The notes under the pieces were generated by a model. That model was not told the origin of the DNA, did no database searches, and saw only the letters and a program-made list of their open reading frames with translations. The translations under genes and the position numbers were made by a program. A stretch of DNA of 5,513 nucleotides, taken from Alphaproteobacteria bacterium. Lineage in GTDB: Bacteria > Pseudomonadota > Alphaproteobacteria > UBA8366 > GCA-2717185. This document shows positions 1-5,513 of this stretch, in pieces. The stretch is taken from assembly GCA_016764135.1 (NCBI GenBank), contig JAESSL010000371.1:1-5513 (forward strand), written 5' to 3'. Each line of letters begins with the position of its first letter. Position 1 is the stretch's first letter.

Positions 1-2
1 AG

Positions 3-119
3 CGGCTGATGGCGCCACCCATGTTGGGCGTCAATCGGGAACGTGAAACAGCCAGAACGAACACGGATGAACTTGTATCAACCGAAGGCCAAATGACGAA
101 TAAGGGGAGCGGCGCATGA
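3..119 (+). CDS. Possible C-terminal end of an upstream gene (5' end outside window)
   Basis: This reading frame is open from the left edge to a TGA at 117-119. The TGA overlaps the ATG of the NusG-like gene as ATGA. The visible 38 residues begin RLMAPPMLGVNRERETARTN and end in a hydrophilic tail, MTNKGSGA. A four-base stop/start overlap, with the next gene's Shine-Dalgarno inside the coding end, is the usual arrangement of translationally coupled operon genes, and that is the main argument for it. Against it, the third-position GC bias is weaker than in the complete genes, the stretch is short, and no family is recognisable. An ATG at 9-11 would also allow a free-standing 36-residue ORF. If the region is not coding, it would be the leader of the NusG-like gene. 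Function unknown. Confidence 0.35.
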   Translation, partial: RLMAPPMLGVNRERETARTNTDELVSTEGQMTNKGSGA

Positions 120-619
120 AGCGATGGTATGTCGTTCACACCAGAACCGGCATGGAGCGGCTGGCGGAGGGTAATTTAGCGGCGCAGGGTTTCAACGCCT
201 ATCTCCCCGTACGCGAGAAAAAACGCCGCCATGCGCGACGCATCGACATCATCAAAACCGCGCTGTTCCCGCGCTATCTCTTCGTCGAGCTGGATTTAAG
301 CGCCGACGCGTGGCGATCCGTCAACGGCACCTATGGCGTCTCCTATATGGTCGGCGGGGGCGAGCGACCCTCGGCGGCGCCCATCGGCGTGGTCGAGGAA
401 ATTCGCGACCGGGAAGATGAAAACGGCGTCGTGCCCGTTCAGGAAGCCGCCCCCTACACACCGGGGCAAGTCATAGAGATTACGCAAGGCCCGCTGGCGA
501 CGCGGACCGGAATCTTTACCGGCGCCAATGACAATGACCGCGTGACGATTTTACTGGATATGCTGGGCCGAGGGGTCTCGCTGACCCTGCCGGGCGACGC
601 CGTCACCGCCTATGGGTGA
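116..619 (+). CDS. NusG/RfaH-family transcription antitermination factor (specialised paralog)
   Basis: This 167-residue protein has the two-domain NusG layout. The N-terminal NGN domain (about 3-105) opens with WYVVHTRTGMERLAEGNL and contains ALFPRYLFVELD (49-60) and NGTYGVSYMV (70-79). These match the RfaH/NusG-SP pattern of a conserved FPxYLFVE strand followed by a GVS segment. A linker leads to a C-terminal KOW domain (about 114-166) with YTPGQVIEITQGPLATRTGIF. In the family, the NGN domain binds the clamp of RNA polymerase and suppresses pausing or termination, while the KOW domain contacts ribosomal protein S10 or Rho. Housekeeping nusG normally sits beside secE and rplK. Here the neighbours are surface-polysaccharide genes, which points to an operon-specific RfaH-like role. 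The start is supported by AAGGGGAG at 102-109, six bases before the ATG. The family call is firm; the operon-specific role is inferred from context. Confidence 0.9.
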   Translation: MKRWYVVHTRTGMERLAEGNLAAQGFNAYLPVREKKRRHARRIDIIKTALFPRYLFVELDLSADAWRSVNGTYGVSYMVGGGERPSAAPIGVVEEIRDREDENGVVPVQEAAPYTPGQVIEITQGPLATRTGIFTGANDNDRVTILLDMLGRGVSLTLPGDAVTAYG

Positions 620-656
620 CGCTGCGTCTCGCCGGGATCACGCCTGTTCGCCCCAC

Positions 657-670
657 GGCGCCATCGCGCC
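657..670 (+). other. GC-rich hairpin abutting the start codon of the WbpL-like gene
   Basis: GGCGC (657-661) pairs with GCGCC (666-670) around a four-base loop, and the stem ends directly against the ATG at 671. The same stretch contains a 7-base direct repeat, GCGCCAT, at 658-664 and 666-672. No purine-rich Shine-Dalgarno is visible in 640-670. The arrangement could limit initiation or make translation depend on ribosomes arriving from the preceding gene, which ends 51 bases upstream. In GC-rich DNA such a short stem may also be chance. Confidence 0.25.
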
Positions 671-1669
671 ATGATCGATTTATCCCTCGCTCTCCCCGCC
701 GGGCTCGCATTTGTAGGCGCCATTGCGACCGTCGGATTGCTGATTCCCGTTTTACGCCGCCGCGCCATCATGGACATGCCGAACGACCGATCCAGCCACA
801 CCGTCCCCACGCCACGGGGCGGCGGGGCGGCGGTAACAGTCACCATTCTGCTTGTCTGGGGCTGGCGGGCGTTCCACACGAATGATGTCTGGGTCCTCGC
901 TATTCTGGCCGCCGCCCTTGGGTTGGCGCTGGTGACCTGGATTGACGACCTTCGGTCTTTATCGCCGCTCACCCGACTGGGCGCGCAGATTGTGGCGGTT
1001 GGCATCGGCATTTCGGCCTTGCTGGACGGTAATTTCTTTTTTCAGGGCCTCCTGCCCGGATGGCTGGACGTGCTGGTCGCGGCGATTGGTTGGGTCTGGT
1101 TCGTCAATCTGTTCAACTTCATGGATGGAATAGACGGCATTTCCGGCGTTGAGGCCGCCTGTGTGGGCGGCGGCGCGGCGCTGGTGGCCTTGCTTGCGCC
1201 CACGATGGCGCCGCCCGCCCCCGTTTTCGGGTTGACCATCGCCGCTGCAGCGCTCGGTTTTCTGATCTGGAACTGGCATCCGGCGAAGGTGTTTTTGGGT
1301 GATGTGGGCAGCGTACCCATCGGATTTTTGCTGGGCTGGGTGCTGCTGGGCCTCGCGGCGGCGGGGCTTTGGGCGTCGGCCCTGATATTGCCGCTCTACT
1401 ATCTGGCGGACGCCACCATCACCCTGACGCGCCGCGTTCTGCGCGGCGAAAAACCCTGGCATGCCCACCGCGAACATTATTATCAGCGCGCCACGCAAAA
1501 CGGCCGCAGCCACGCTCAGGTTAGCGCAATGATCCTCGTCGCCAACCTCGCGCTGGTCGCACTGGCCGTCGCGGCCTTGAGCTGGCCCGGCGCTTCGCTG
1601 ATTGGCGCTGTAGCCATCGTTGGCGTGTTATTGAAGGCCTTGTCGCGACGGAACAATCCCTCGGAATGA
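671..1669 (+). CDS. WbpL/WecA-type undecaprenyl-phosphate HexNAc-1-phosphate transferase (glycosyltransferase family 4, MraY-like)
   Basis: A 332-residue polytopic inner-membrane protein of the PNPT family, with about ten hydrophobic segments. The first (about 5-27) is followed by the cytoplasmic motif PNDRSSHTVPTPRGGG (37-52), which is characteristic of the WbpL/WbcO branch. Other family motifs are present: the metal-binding aspartates in WIDDLRS (D92, D93), NLFNFMDGIDG (146-156), FLGDVGS (208-214, D211) and the histidine-rich loop WHAHREHYYQR (263-273). Members transfer a HexNAc-1-phosphate from a UDP-sugar to undecaprenyl phosphate, starting a lipid-linked repeat unit. WbpL accepts FucNAc- or QuiNAc-type donors. 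Length is normal for the family. ATG 671 is the only ATG, GTG or TTG in frame after the stop at 617-619, and it places the conserved motif just after the first helix. No ribosome binding site is evident. The adjoining dehydratase fits a WbpL-WbpM pair. The exact sugar cannot be read from sequence. Confidence 0.92.
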   Translation: MIDLSLALPAGLAFVGAIATVGLLIPVLRRRAIMDMPNDRSSHTVPTPRGGGAAVTVTILLVWGWRAFHTNDVWVLAILAAALGLALVTWIDDLRSLSPLTRLGAQIVAVGIGISALLDGNFFFQGLLPGWLDVLVAAIGWVWFVNLFNFMDGIDGISGVEAACVGGGAALVALLAPTMAPPAPVFGLTIAAAALGFLIWNWHPAKVFLGDVGSVPIGFLLGWVLLGLAAAGLWASALILPLYYLADATITLTRRVLRGEKPWHAHREHYYQRATQNGRSHAQVSAMILVANLALVALAVAALSWPGASLIGAVAIVGVLLKALSRRNNPSE

Positions 1670-1773
1670 GGCGCTAGGGTCCCGCAACGCTTGGGTGTAT
1701 GATTTCAATAGCCCATAGAGTCGGGGATACGGTGCTTGCCTCGGGTCAACGGGCGAACTATTAAGGCGGAATT
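1670..1773 (+). promoter_or_regulatory. Intergenic leader of the dehydratase gene; weak promoter candidate
   Basis: This 104-base gap separates the transferase and dehydratase genes. AAGGCGG before the ATG at 1774 is a reasonable ribosome binding site, with AAGG at 1763-1766. TATGAT at 1698-1703 resembles a -10 hexamer, but no acceptable -35 lies 16-18 bases upstream. No terminator hairpin with a T-tract is visible. The gap is long enough for an internal promoter, but the sequence does not prove one, and readthrough from the preceding gene is equally possible. Confidence 0.2.
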
Positions 1774-3723
1774 ATGCCCGGTCCCTTTCAAATCAGCCGC
1801 GCGCGCGTCGCATTTTTTCATGACGTCGTGATGGCGGCGGCCTCCTTTCCGCTATCGCTATATCTGCGCGTGGGGCCGGACTTTGAATATTTCGCCGAAG
1901 CCTTTCTGTGGGAAGGGTTGGCGATCATCACCATCACCGCCGCAATCGTGTTTTCGCTGAGCGGAATGTATCGCGGCATCTGGCGCTACGCCTCGACGAA
2001 CGACCTCATCGCCATCGCCAAATCCGTGTCGCTGGTCATCGTTCTGTTTCTGCTGGCGCTGTTTTTGTTTACCCGGCTGGAGGACATGCCCCGGTCCCTG
2101 CCGATCATCAACTGGTTTGTTTTGCTGATGCTTCTGGGCGGCCCCCGGTTTTTGTATCGGGTGTTCAAGGACAAACGGCTGGACCATGTGCTGGAAGGCG
2201 AACAATCCGCCCGAACCCCGGTATTGTTGATCGGCGCGGGGGACGAAGCCGAGATGTTTATCCGCGAACAGGCGCGCGACCGGGGCGCACCCTACAAAAT
2301 AGTTGGGATCATCGACGAAAAAGGCACCCGCGTGGGCCGGGAAATCCATGGAATCGCCGTGTTGGGGTCGCTGGATGATGTCCGCTCGATTATTCAAAAA
2401 ACCGCGCCGCGGCGCCTGATTTTGACCAAGGAACGCCTGCCCGGCGGGGATGTCCGAAATTTGTTATCCCTCGCCGATGAAACCGGAGTGAGCCTGGCGC
2501 GCCTGCCCCGTCTGGCGGAGCTGAAGGAAAGCAGAAGTCCGGACGGCAAGGCGGGGGTCACCGCCGACATTCGCCCCATTGCGGTCGAAGACGTGCTGGG
2601 GCGCCCGCAAACTCTGCTGGACCGGGACGCGATGGCGGCGCTGGTGCGCGGTAAGCGCGTACTCGTCACCGGTGCTGGCGGAACGATCGGCGGTGAGCTG
2701 GTCCGGCAAATCGCGGCGTTTAAACCCGCCCGCATCGCGTTGCTCGACAACGCCGAATACCATTTATACCAGATCGACATGGATCTGTCGGTCAACTATC
2801 CGGAGTTGGATCGGGTCGCTATTCTGGGAGATGTGCGGGACCGAGCGCGCATCGACGACGTCATGACGCGGGAATCGCCCGAACTGGTCTTCCATGCGGC
2901 GGCGTATAAACACGTGCCCATGGTGGAGGACAACCCCAATGAAGGCGTGCTGACCAACGTCATCGGGACGCGCAACGTCGCCGACGCCAGCCAGAAGGCG
3001 GGCGTGCCGTTGATGGTGCAGATCTCCACCGACAAGGCCGTGGACCCCGCCAACGTTATGGGCGCGACCAAGCGGCTGGCCGAAAGCTACTGTCAGGCGA
3101 TCGATCTGAATACCGAAAACGCCAATGGCGATATTTCCAGTGGCGATATGTCCAACAACACCCGCATCGTCGTGGTGCGCTTTGGCAATGTGCTGGGCTC
3201 CACCGGGTCGGTTATTCCATTGTTCCAGAAACAGATCGCCGCGGGCGGGCCGCTCACAGTGACCCATCCGGACATGACCCGTTTTTTCATGACCGTGCGC
3301 GAAGCCGTGGAACTGGTGTTGCAAGCCTCGGCGCTGGGCGTGGAAGACGCCGACGCCAGCGGAAAAATCCACGTTCTGGATATGGGCGAGCCGGTCAAAG
3401 TCATGGATCTGGCGCGCCAGATGATCCGTCTGGCCGGGCTGGTGCCCGACACGGATATCGAGATCAAGATTATCGGCATACGCCCCGGCGAAAAACTGCA
3501 TGAACGCTTGCTGCACGACTCCGAAAGCCAGATGCCGACCGCCTGCGAAGGCCTGATGCTGGCGGCGCCGCGCACTGCGGATTCCGCCGTGTTGCGCCGG
3601 ATCATCGACGAGCTGGAAACAAGCGCTCGCGCCCGTAACGGCGACCAGACTCTCGCCCTCTTGCACCGCGCCGTACCGGAATTTCGCCCTGTAGAATTGG
3701 ACAATCAAATCGCCGCGCAATAG
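1774..3723 (+). CDS. Membrane-anchored UDP-HexNAc 4,6-dehydratase (WbpM/FlaA1/PglF/CapD-like)
   Basis: At 649 residues this is the long form of the family. About four N-terminal membrane segments (roughly 14-31, 48-66, 84-101, 109-124) include the conserved MYRGIWRYAS (65-74). A first Rossmann region follows (LLIGAGDEAE, 151-160), then the RPIAVEDVLGR linker (267-277) and the catalytic SDR domain. The NAD(P)-binding motif is TGAGGTIGG (G300, G303, G306). HAAAYKHVP spans 374-382. The catalytic segment is STDKAVDP (S418, T419, D420, K421), with NVMGATK (M429, K433) carrying Met where ordinary SDR enzymes have Tyr, as is normal for WbpM and PglF. RFGNVLGS (469-476) and RPGEKLHE (570-577) complete the domain. 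Relatives convert UDP-GlcNAc to UDP-4-keto-6-deoxy-HexNAc, the precursor of QuiNAc, FucNAc or bacillosamine. Just before RFGNVLGS lies an unusual pentapeptide duplication (452-461). Family and activity class are confident; the downstream sugar is unknown. Confidence 0.93.
   Translation: MPGPFQISRARVAFFHDVVMAAASFPLSLYLRVGPDFEYFAEAFLWEGLAIITITAAIVFSLSGMYRGIWRYASTNDLIAIAKSVSLVIVLFLLALFLFTRLEDMPRSLPIINWFVLLMLLGGPRFLYRVFKDKRLDHVLEGEQSARTPVLLIGAGDEAEMFIREQARDRGAPYKIVGIIDEKGTRVGREIHGIAVLGSLDDVRSIIQKTAPRRLILTKERLPGGDVRNLLSLADETGVSLARLPRLAELKESRSPDGKAGVTADIRPIAVEDVLGRPQTLLDRDAMAALVRGKRVLVTGAGGTIGGELVRQIAAFKPARIALLDNAEYHLYQIDMDLSVNYPELDRVAILGDVRDRARIDDVMTRESPELVFHAAAYKHVPMVEDNPNEGVLTNVIGTRNVADASQKAGVPLMVQISTDKAVDPANVMGATKRLAESYCQAIDLNTENANGDISSGDMSNNTRIVVVRFGNVLGSTGSVIPLFQKQIAAGGPLTVTHPDMTRFFMTVREAVELVLQASALGVEDADASGKIHVLDMGEPVKVMDLARQMIRLAGLVPDTDIEIKIIGIRPGEKLHERLLHDSESQMPTACEGLMLAAPRTADSAVLRRIIDELETSARARNGDQTLALLHRAVPEFRPVELDNQIAAQ
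3127..3156 (+). repeat. In-frame 15-bp tandem duplication inside the dehydratase gene
   Basis: Two adjacent 15-base units, GGCGATATTTCCAGT (3127-3141) and GGCGATATGTCCAAC (3142-3156), match at 12 of 15 positions and encode GDISS then GDMSN (residues 452-461). They lie in the loop between the AESYCQAIDL helix and the strand leading to RFGNVLGS, where relatives usually have a short linker. The duplication keeps frame and adds polar residues, so it is probably neutral. Confidence 0.6.
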
Positions 3724-3772
3724 ACGCATCGTCTGTAGCGCTGGATAAACATTAATATCGACTGACAAGACA
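3724..3772 (+). promoter_or_regulatory. AT-enriched purH leader, possible promoter
   Basis: The short gap between the dehydratase stop and purH contains GGATAAACATTAATATCG (3743-3760), notably AT-rich for this DNA. TAATAT (3753-3758) or GATAAA (3744-3749) could act as a -10, but no convincing -35 is placed 17 bases upstream. A separate promoter for a housekeeping purine gene behind polysaccharide genes is plausible on biological grounds. I see no operator palindrome or riboswitch-sized structure here. Confidence 0.2.
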
Positions 3773-3774
3773 AT

Positions 3775-3778
3775 GGAG
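3775..3778 (+). promoter_or_regulatory. purH: Ribosome binding site deciding the purH start
   Basis: GGAG lies nine bases before the ATG at 3788, an acceptable spacing. The alternative in-frame ATG at 3773 overlaps this GGAG and has no comparable purine-rich site upstream. Starting at 3788 gives MAKATISRALISVSDKTGL, the usual short PurH N-terminus; starting at 3773 adds MEQQV. Confidence 0.55.
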
Positions 3779-3787
3779 CAACAGGTT

Positions 3788-5341
3788 ATGGCCAAGGCCA
3801 CTATCTCACGAGCATTAATTTCCGTATCCGACAAAACCGGGCTGATCGAATTCGCCAAGCACCTGTCTACGTTTGGCGTGCGCCTGTTATCGACGGGCGG
3901 TTCCGCAAAGGTATTGCGGGACGCCGGGCTGGCGGTGCAGGAAGTCGGCGATTATACGGATTTTCCGGAAATGCTGGATGGGCGGGTCAAAACGCTGCAC
4001 CCGAAAATTCACGGCGGCATATTGGGGCGACGCGATAACAACGCGCACCGGATGTCCATGGAGGCCCATGACATCAGTCCCATCGACCTTGTGGTGGTCA
4101 ACCTCTATCCCTTCGCCGAAACCGTCGCCAAAGGCGCAGACTTTGAGACATGCATCGAGAATATCGATATCGGCGGCCCTGCGCTGATTCGCGCCGCCGC
4201 CAAGAACCACGACCATGTCACCGTCGTCACCGTTCCCGGCGATTATGAGGCGGTCATGGCCGCAATGACGAAAAACAATGGCGCAACCGATCAGGACCTG
4301 CGCCGCAAACTGGCCTCAACCGCCTATGCCCGCACCGCAGCCTATGATTCAAACATCGCCGCCTGGTTTGCGGAACAACAGGGTGAAACCTTCCGCACCC
4401 GCCATACCGCAACGGCGACCCTGGCGCAATCCTTGCGCTATGGCGAAAACCCCCATCAATCCGCCGCGCTCTATCGCACCAGCCCAGATCGGCCGGGCGT
4501 TGCGTCGGCGGAGCAAATCCAGGGCAAGGAACTTAGCTACAACAATCTGAACGACACCGACGCCGCGTTCGAACTTGTGGCGGAATTTAACGCGCCAACC
4601 GTCGCGATCATCAAACACGCCAATCCCTGTGGCGTGGCCTCTGGGGACACGATGCTCGACGCCTATCGCAAGGCGCATTCCTGCGATCCGGTCAGCGCGT
4701 ATGGCGGCATTGTCGCCCTCAACCGCGACCTGGACGAAGAGACCGCGCGCGCCATCGCTGAAATTTTCGTCGAAGTCGTCATTGCGCCCAGCGCCGATGC
4801 AGGCGCCCGCGCCGTCTTTGCAGAGAAGAAAAACCTGCGCCTGTTGCTGACCGGCGGATTGCCGGACCCGACATCCACAGGCATGTCGATGAAAACCATC
4901 GCCGGCGGTCTCTTGCTTCAGGGCCGCGACAATGGCCGCATCGGGCGCGAGGACTTAACCTTCGTCACCAAACGCGAACCAACCGACGCGGAAATCAACG
5001 ACATGCTGTTCGCGTTCAAGGTCTGCAAACACACCAAATCAAACGCCATCATCTATGTCCGCGATGGATTGACCGTGGGCATCGGCGCCGGGCAAATGAG
5101 CCGGATTGATTCCTCCCGCGTCGCCGCGCAAAAAAGCAGTGACCATCTGGGCACGCAGAATTCCATCGTGGCGTCGGACGCCTTTTTTCCCTTCGCCGAT
5201 GGGCTTGTCGCCGCGATTGAGGCCGGCGCCACCGCGGTCATTCAACCAGGCGGATCCATTCGCGATGACGAGGTTATCGCCGCCGCCGACAAAGCGGGCA
5301 TCGCCATGGCGTTCACCGGCATGCGCCACTTCCGGCACTAG
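3788..5341 (+). CDS. purH: Bifunctional AICAR formyltransferase / IMP cyclohydrolase
   Basis: PurH catalyses the last two steps of de novo purine synthesis in the cytosol. AICAR is formylated with 10-formyl-tetrahydrofolate to FAICAR, which is then cyclised to IMP. From ATG 3788 the protein has 517 residues, the normal bacterial length. The N-terminal MGS-like cyclohydrolase domain shows SVSDKTGL (12-19), LLSTGG (33-38), DFPEMLDGRVKTLHPKIHGG (58-77) and NIDIGGPALIRAAAKN (125-140). The AICAR transformylase domain shows LRYGENPHQ (216-224), IIKHANPCGVASG (274-286) with the catalytic Lys-His pair K276-H277, SAYGGI (303-308), GIGAGQMSR (431-439), DAFFPFADG (464-472) and the classic C-terminus GMRHFRH. 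All key residues appear intact. An ATG at 3773 is an alternative start adding five residues. The gene is not functionally tied to the polysaccharide genes before it. Confidence 0.98.
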   Translation: MAKATISRALISVSDKTGLIEFAKHLSTFGVRLLSTGGSAKVLRDAGLAVQEVGDYTDFPEMLDGRVKTLHPKIHGGILGRRDNNAHRMSMEAHDISPIDLVVVNLYPFAETVAKGADFETCIENIDIGGPALIRAAAKNHDHVTVVTVPGDYEAVMAAMTKNNGATDQDLRRKLASTAYARTAAYDSNIAAWFAEQQGETFRTRHTATATLAQSLRYGENPHQSAALYRTSPDRPGVASAEQIQGKELSYNNLNDTDAAFELVAEFNAPTVAIIKHANPCGVASGDTMLDAYRKAHSCDPVSAYGGIVALNRDLDEETARAIAEIFVEVVIAPSADAGARAVFAEKKNLRLLLTGGLPDPTSTGMSMKTIAGGLLLQGRDNGRIGREDLTFVTKREPTDAEINDMLFAFKVCKHTKSNAIIYVRDGLTVGIGAGQMSRIDSSRVAAQKSSDHLGTQNSIVASDAFFPFADGLVAAIEAGATAVIQPGGSIRDDEVIAAADKAGIAMAFTGMRHFRH

Positions 5342-5348
5342 GATTACG

Positions 5349-5427
5349 GGCCGAACTGGGTCGAGTCAGGCTGGGTCAGATCAGGCTGGTTTGGATATGA
5401 CTGACCCGGATCAGATTGGTTCGGGCC
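5349..5427. terminator. Imperfect two-part inverted repeat between convergent genes, possible bidirectional terminator
   Basis: An outer stem pairs GGCCGAAC (5349-5356) with GTTCGGGCC (5419-5427), leaving one bulged G. An inner stem pairs GGGTCAG (5373-5379) with CTGACCC (5401-5407) around a 21-base loop, and can extend by a wobble pair and a C-G pair. It sits between the purH stop and the stop of the converging - strand gene, where a shared terminator is expected. There is no T-tract on either side, so it is not a canonical intrinsic terminator. It could instead act as a transcript-end stabilising structure or be a by-product of the repeat it overlaps. Confidence 0.4.
5358..5417. repeat. Degenerate 15-bp tandem repeat downstream of purH
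   Basis: GGGTCGAGTCAGGCT (5358-5372) and GGGTCAGATCAGGCT (5373-5387) are adjacent and match at 12 of 15 positions. Two further 15-base blocks in the same phase (5388-5402 and 5403-5417) each match the second unit at about 9 of 15 positions, suggesting a decayed array of up to four units. Only the first two are clear. Confidence 0.5.
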
Positions 5428-5431
5428 GATC

Positions 5432-5513
5432 CTAGTCCGAATTGAGTTCGTCCGGACGCGGCTCCTGAACGGGCCACAACAACACCAGCCCGACGACGAA
5501 AAAGACGACAATC
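5432..5513 (-). CDS. C-terminal end of a membrane-associated protein (5' end outside window)
   Basis: On the - strand the last 26 codons of a reading frame are visible, ending in TAG at 5434-5432. They encode the hydrophobic run IVVFFVVGLVLLW followed by a short polar tail, PVQEPRPDELNSD. This reads as one transmembrane helix with a charged C-terminal tail, and its third codon positions are GC-rich like the neighbouring genes. It converges on purH with about 90 bases between stops. No family can be named from so little. Another - strand frame stays open further, to about 5344, but gives a Cys/Ser-rich start that looks non-coding. Confidence 0.5.
   Translation of the reverse strand, partial: IVVFFVVGLVLLWPVQEPRPDELNSD

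Noticed and set aside
1..22. Divergent - strand start (ATG at 22-20) reading MGGAISR toward the left edge
   Set aside because: There is no ribosome site or convincing promoter before it, and only seven codons are visible.
959..1513. - strand open frame (184 codons) opposite the transferase
   Set aside because: It mirrors the coding strand of a clearly identified membrane enzyme and is Arg/Gln-rich with no domain signature.
1660..1683. Small CCTC/GAGG hairpin at the end of the transferase gene
   Set aside because: The stem has only four pairs and no T-tract follows, so it does not support a terminator.
1736..1764. TTGCCT and TATTAA with a 17-base spacer before the dehydratase gene
   Set aside because: Spacing is ideal, but transcription would start within a few bases of the ATG and the -10 overlaps the ribosome site, implying a leaderless message despite a good ribosome site.
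3025..3072. Apparent loss of the SDR catalytic Tyr in the dehydratase
   Set aside because: Met in place of Tyr with an upstream Thr-Asp-Lys is the normal state of the WbpM/PglF branch, not a defect.
2764..3858. Long - strand open frame (364 codons) opposite the dehydratase and purH start
   Set aside because: It is antisense to strongly conserved dehydratase motifs, its His/Gln/Arg-rich composition is typical of the mirror of GC-rich coding DNA, and it matches no family I recognise.
5106..5435. + strand frame overlapping the end of purH and running through the repeat region
   Set aside because: Most of it is a shifted frame of conserved PurH sequence rich in Pro and Ser; its repetitive tail is explained by the 15-bp array.

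Overview
The window is GC-rich DNA, most likely from an alphaproteobacterium, probably Rhodospirillales-like. That is an impression from codon choice and protein style, not a database result. It carries the 3' part of a cell-surface polysaccharide locus followed by a purine biosynthesis gene. Nearly everything complete is on the + strand.

Positions 1-119 probably hold the last codons of an upstream gene. Its stop overlaps the start of a NusG/RfaH-type transcription factor gene (116-619) in an ATGA junction. After a 51-base gap with no visible Shine-Dalgarno sequence comes a WbpL/WecA-type polyprenyl-phosphate sugar-phosphate transferase (671-1669). A 104-base gap follows, then a full-length membrane-anchored WbpM/FlaA1/PglF-type UDP-HexNAc 4,6-dehydratase (1774-3723). 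After a 64-base AT-enriched gap comes purH (3788-5341, with a second possible start at 3773).

Positions 5342-5431 are non-coding. They hold a degenerate 15-bp tandem repeat overlapped by an imperfect two-part inverted repeat. At the right edge, the last 26 codons of a - strand gene for a protein with a hydrophobic C-terminal segment run off the window, so this gene and purH converge.

The first three complete genes make biological sense together. The dehydratase makes the UDP-4-keto-6-deoxy-HexNAc intermediate from which QuiNAc- or FucNAc-type sugars derive. A WbpL-type transferase loads such a HexNAc-1-phosphate onto undecaprenyl phosphate to start a repeat unit. An RfaH-like factor typically lets RNA polymerase read through long polysaccharide operons. 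The 4-reductase, glycosyltransferases and export genes that would complete the pathway are not in this window and would be expected upstream. purH is a housekeeping gene and probably marks the locus boundary.

I saw no tRNA, rRNA, CRISPR array, insertion sequence or evident undescribed multi-gene system. The least ordinary items are the 15-bp periodic array after purH, the small in-frame duplication in the dehydratase gene, and the SD-less hairpin start of the transferase gene.
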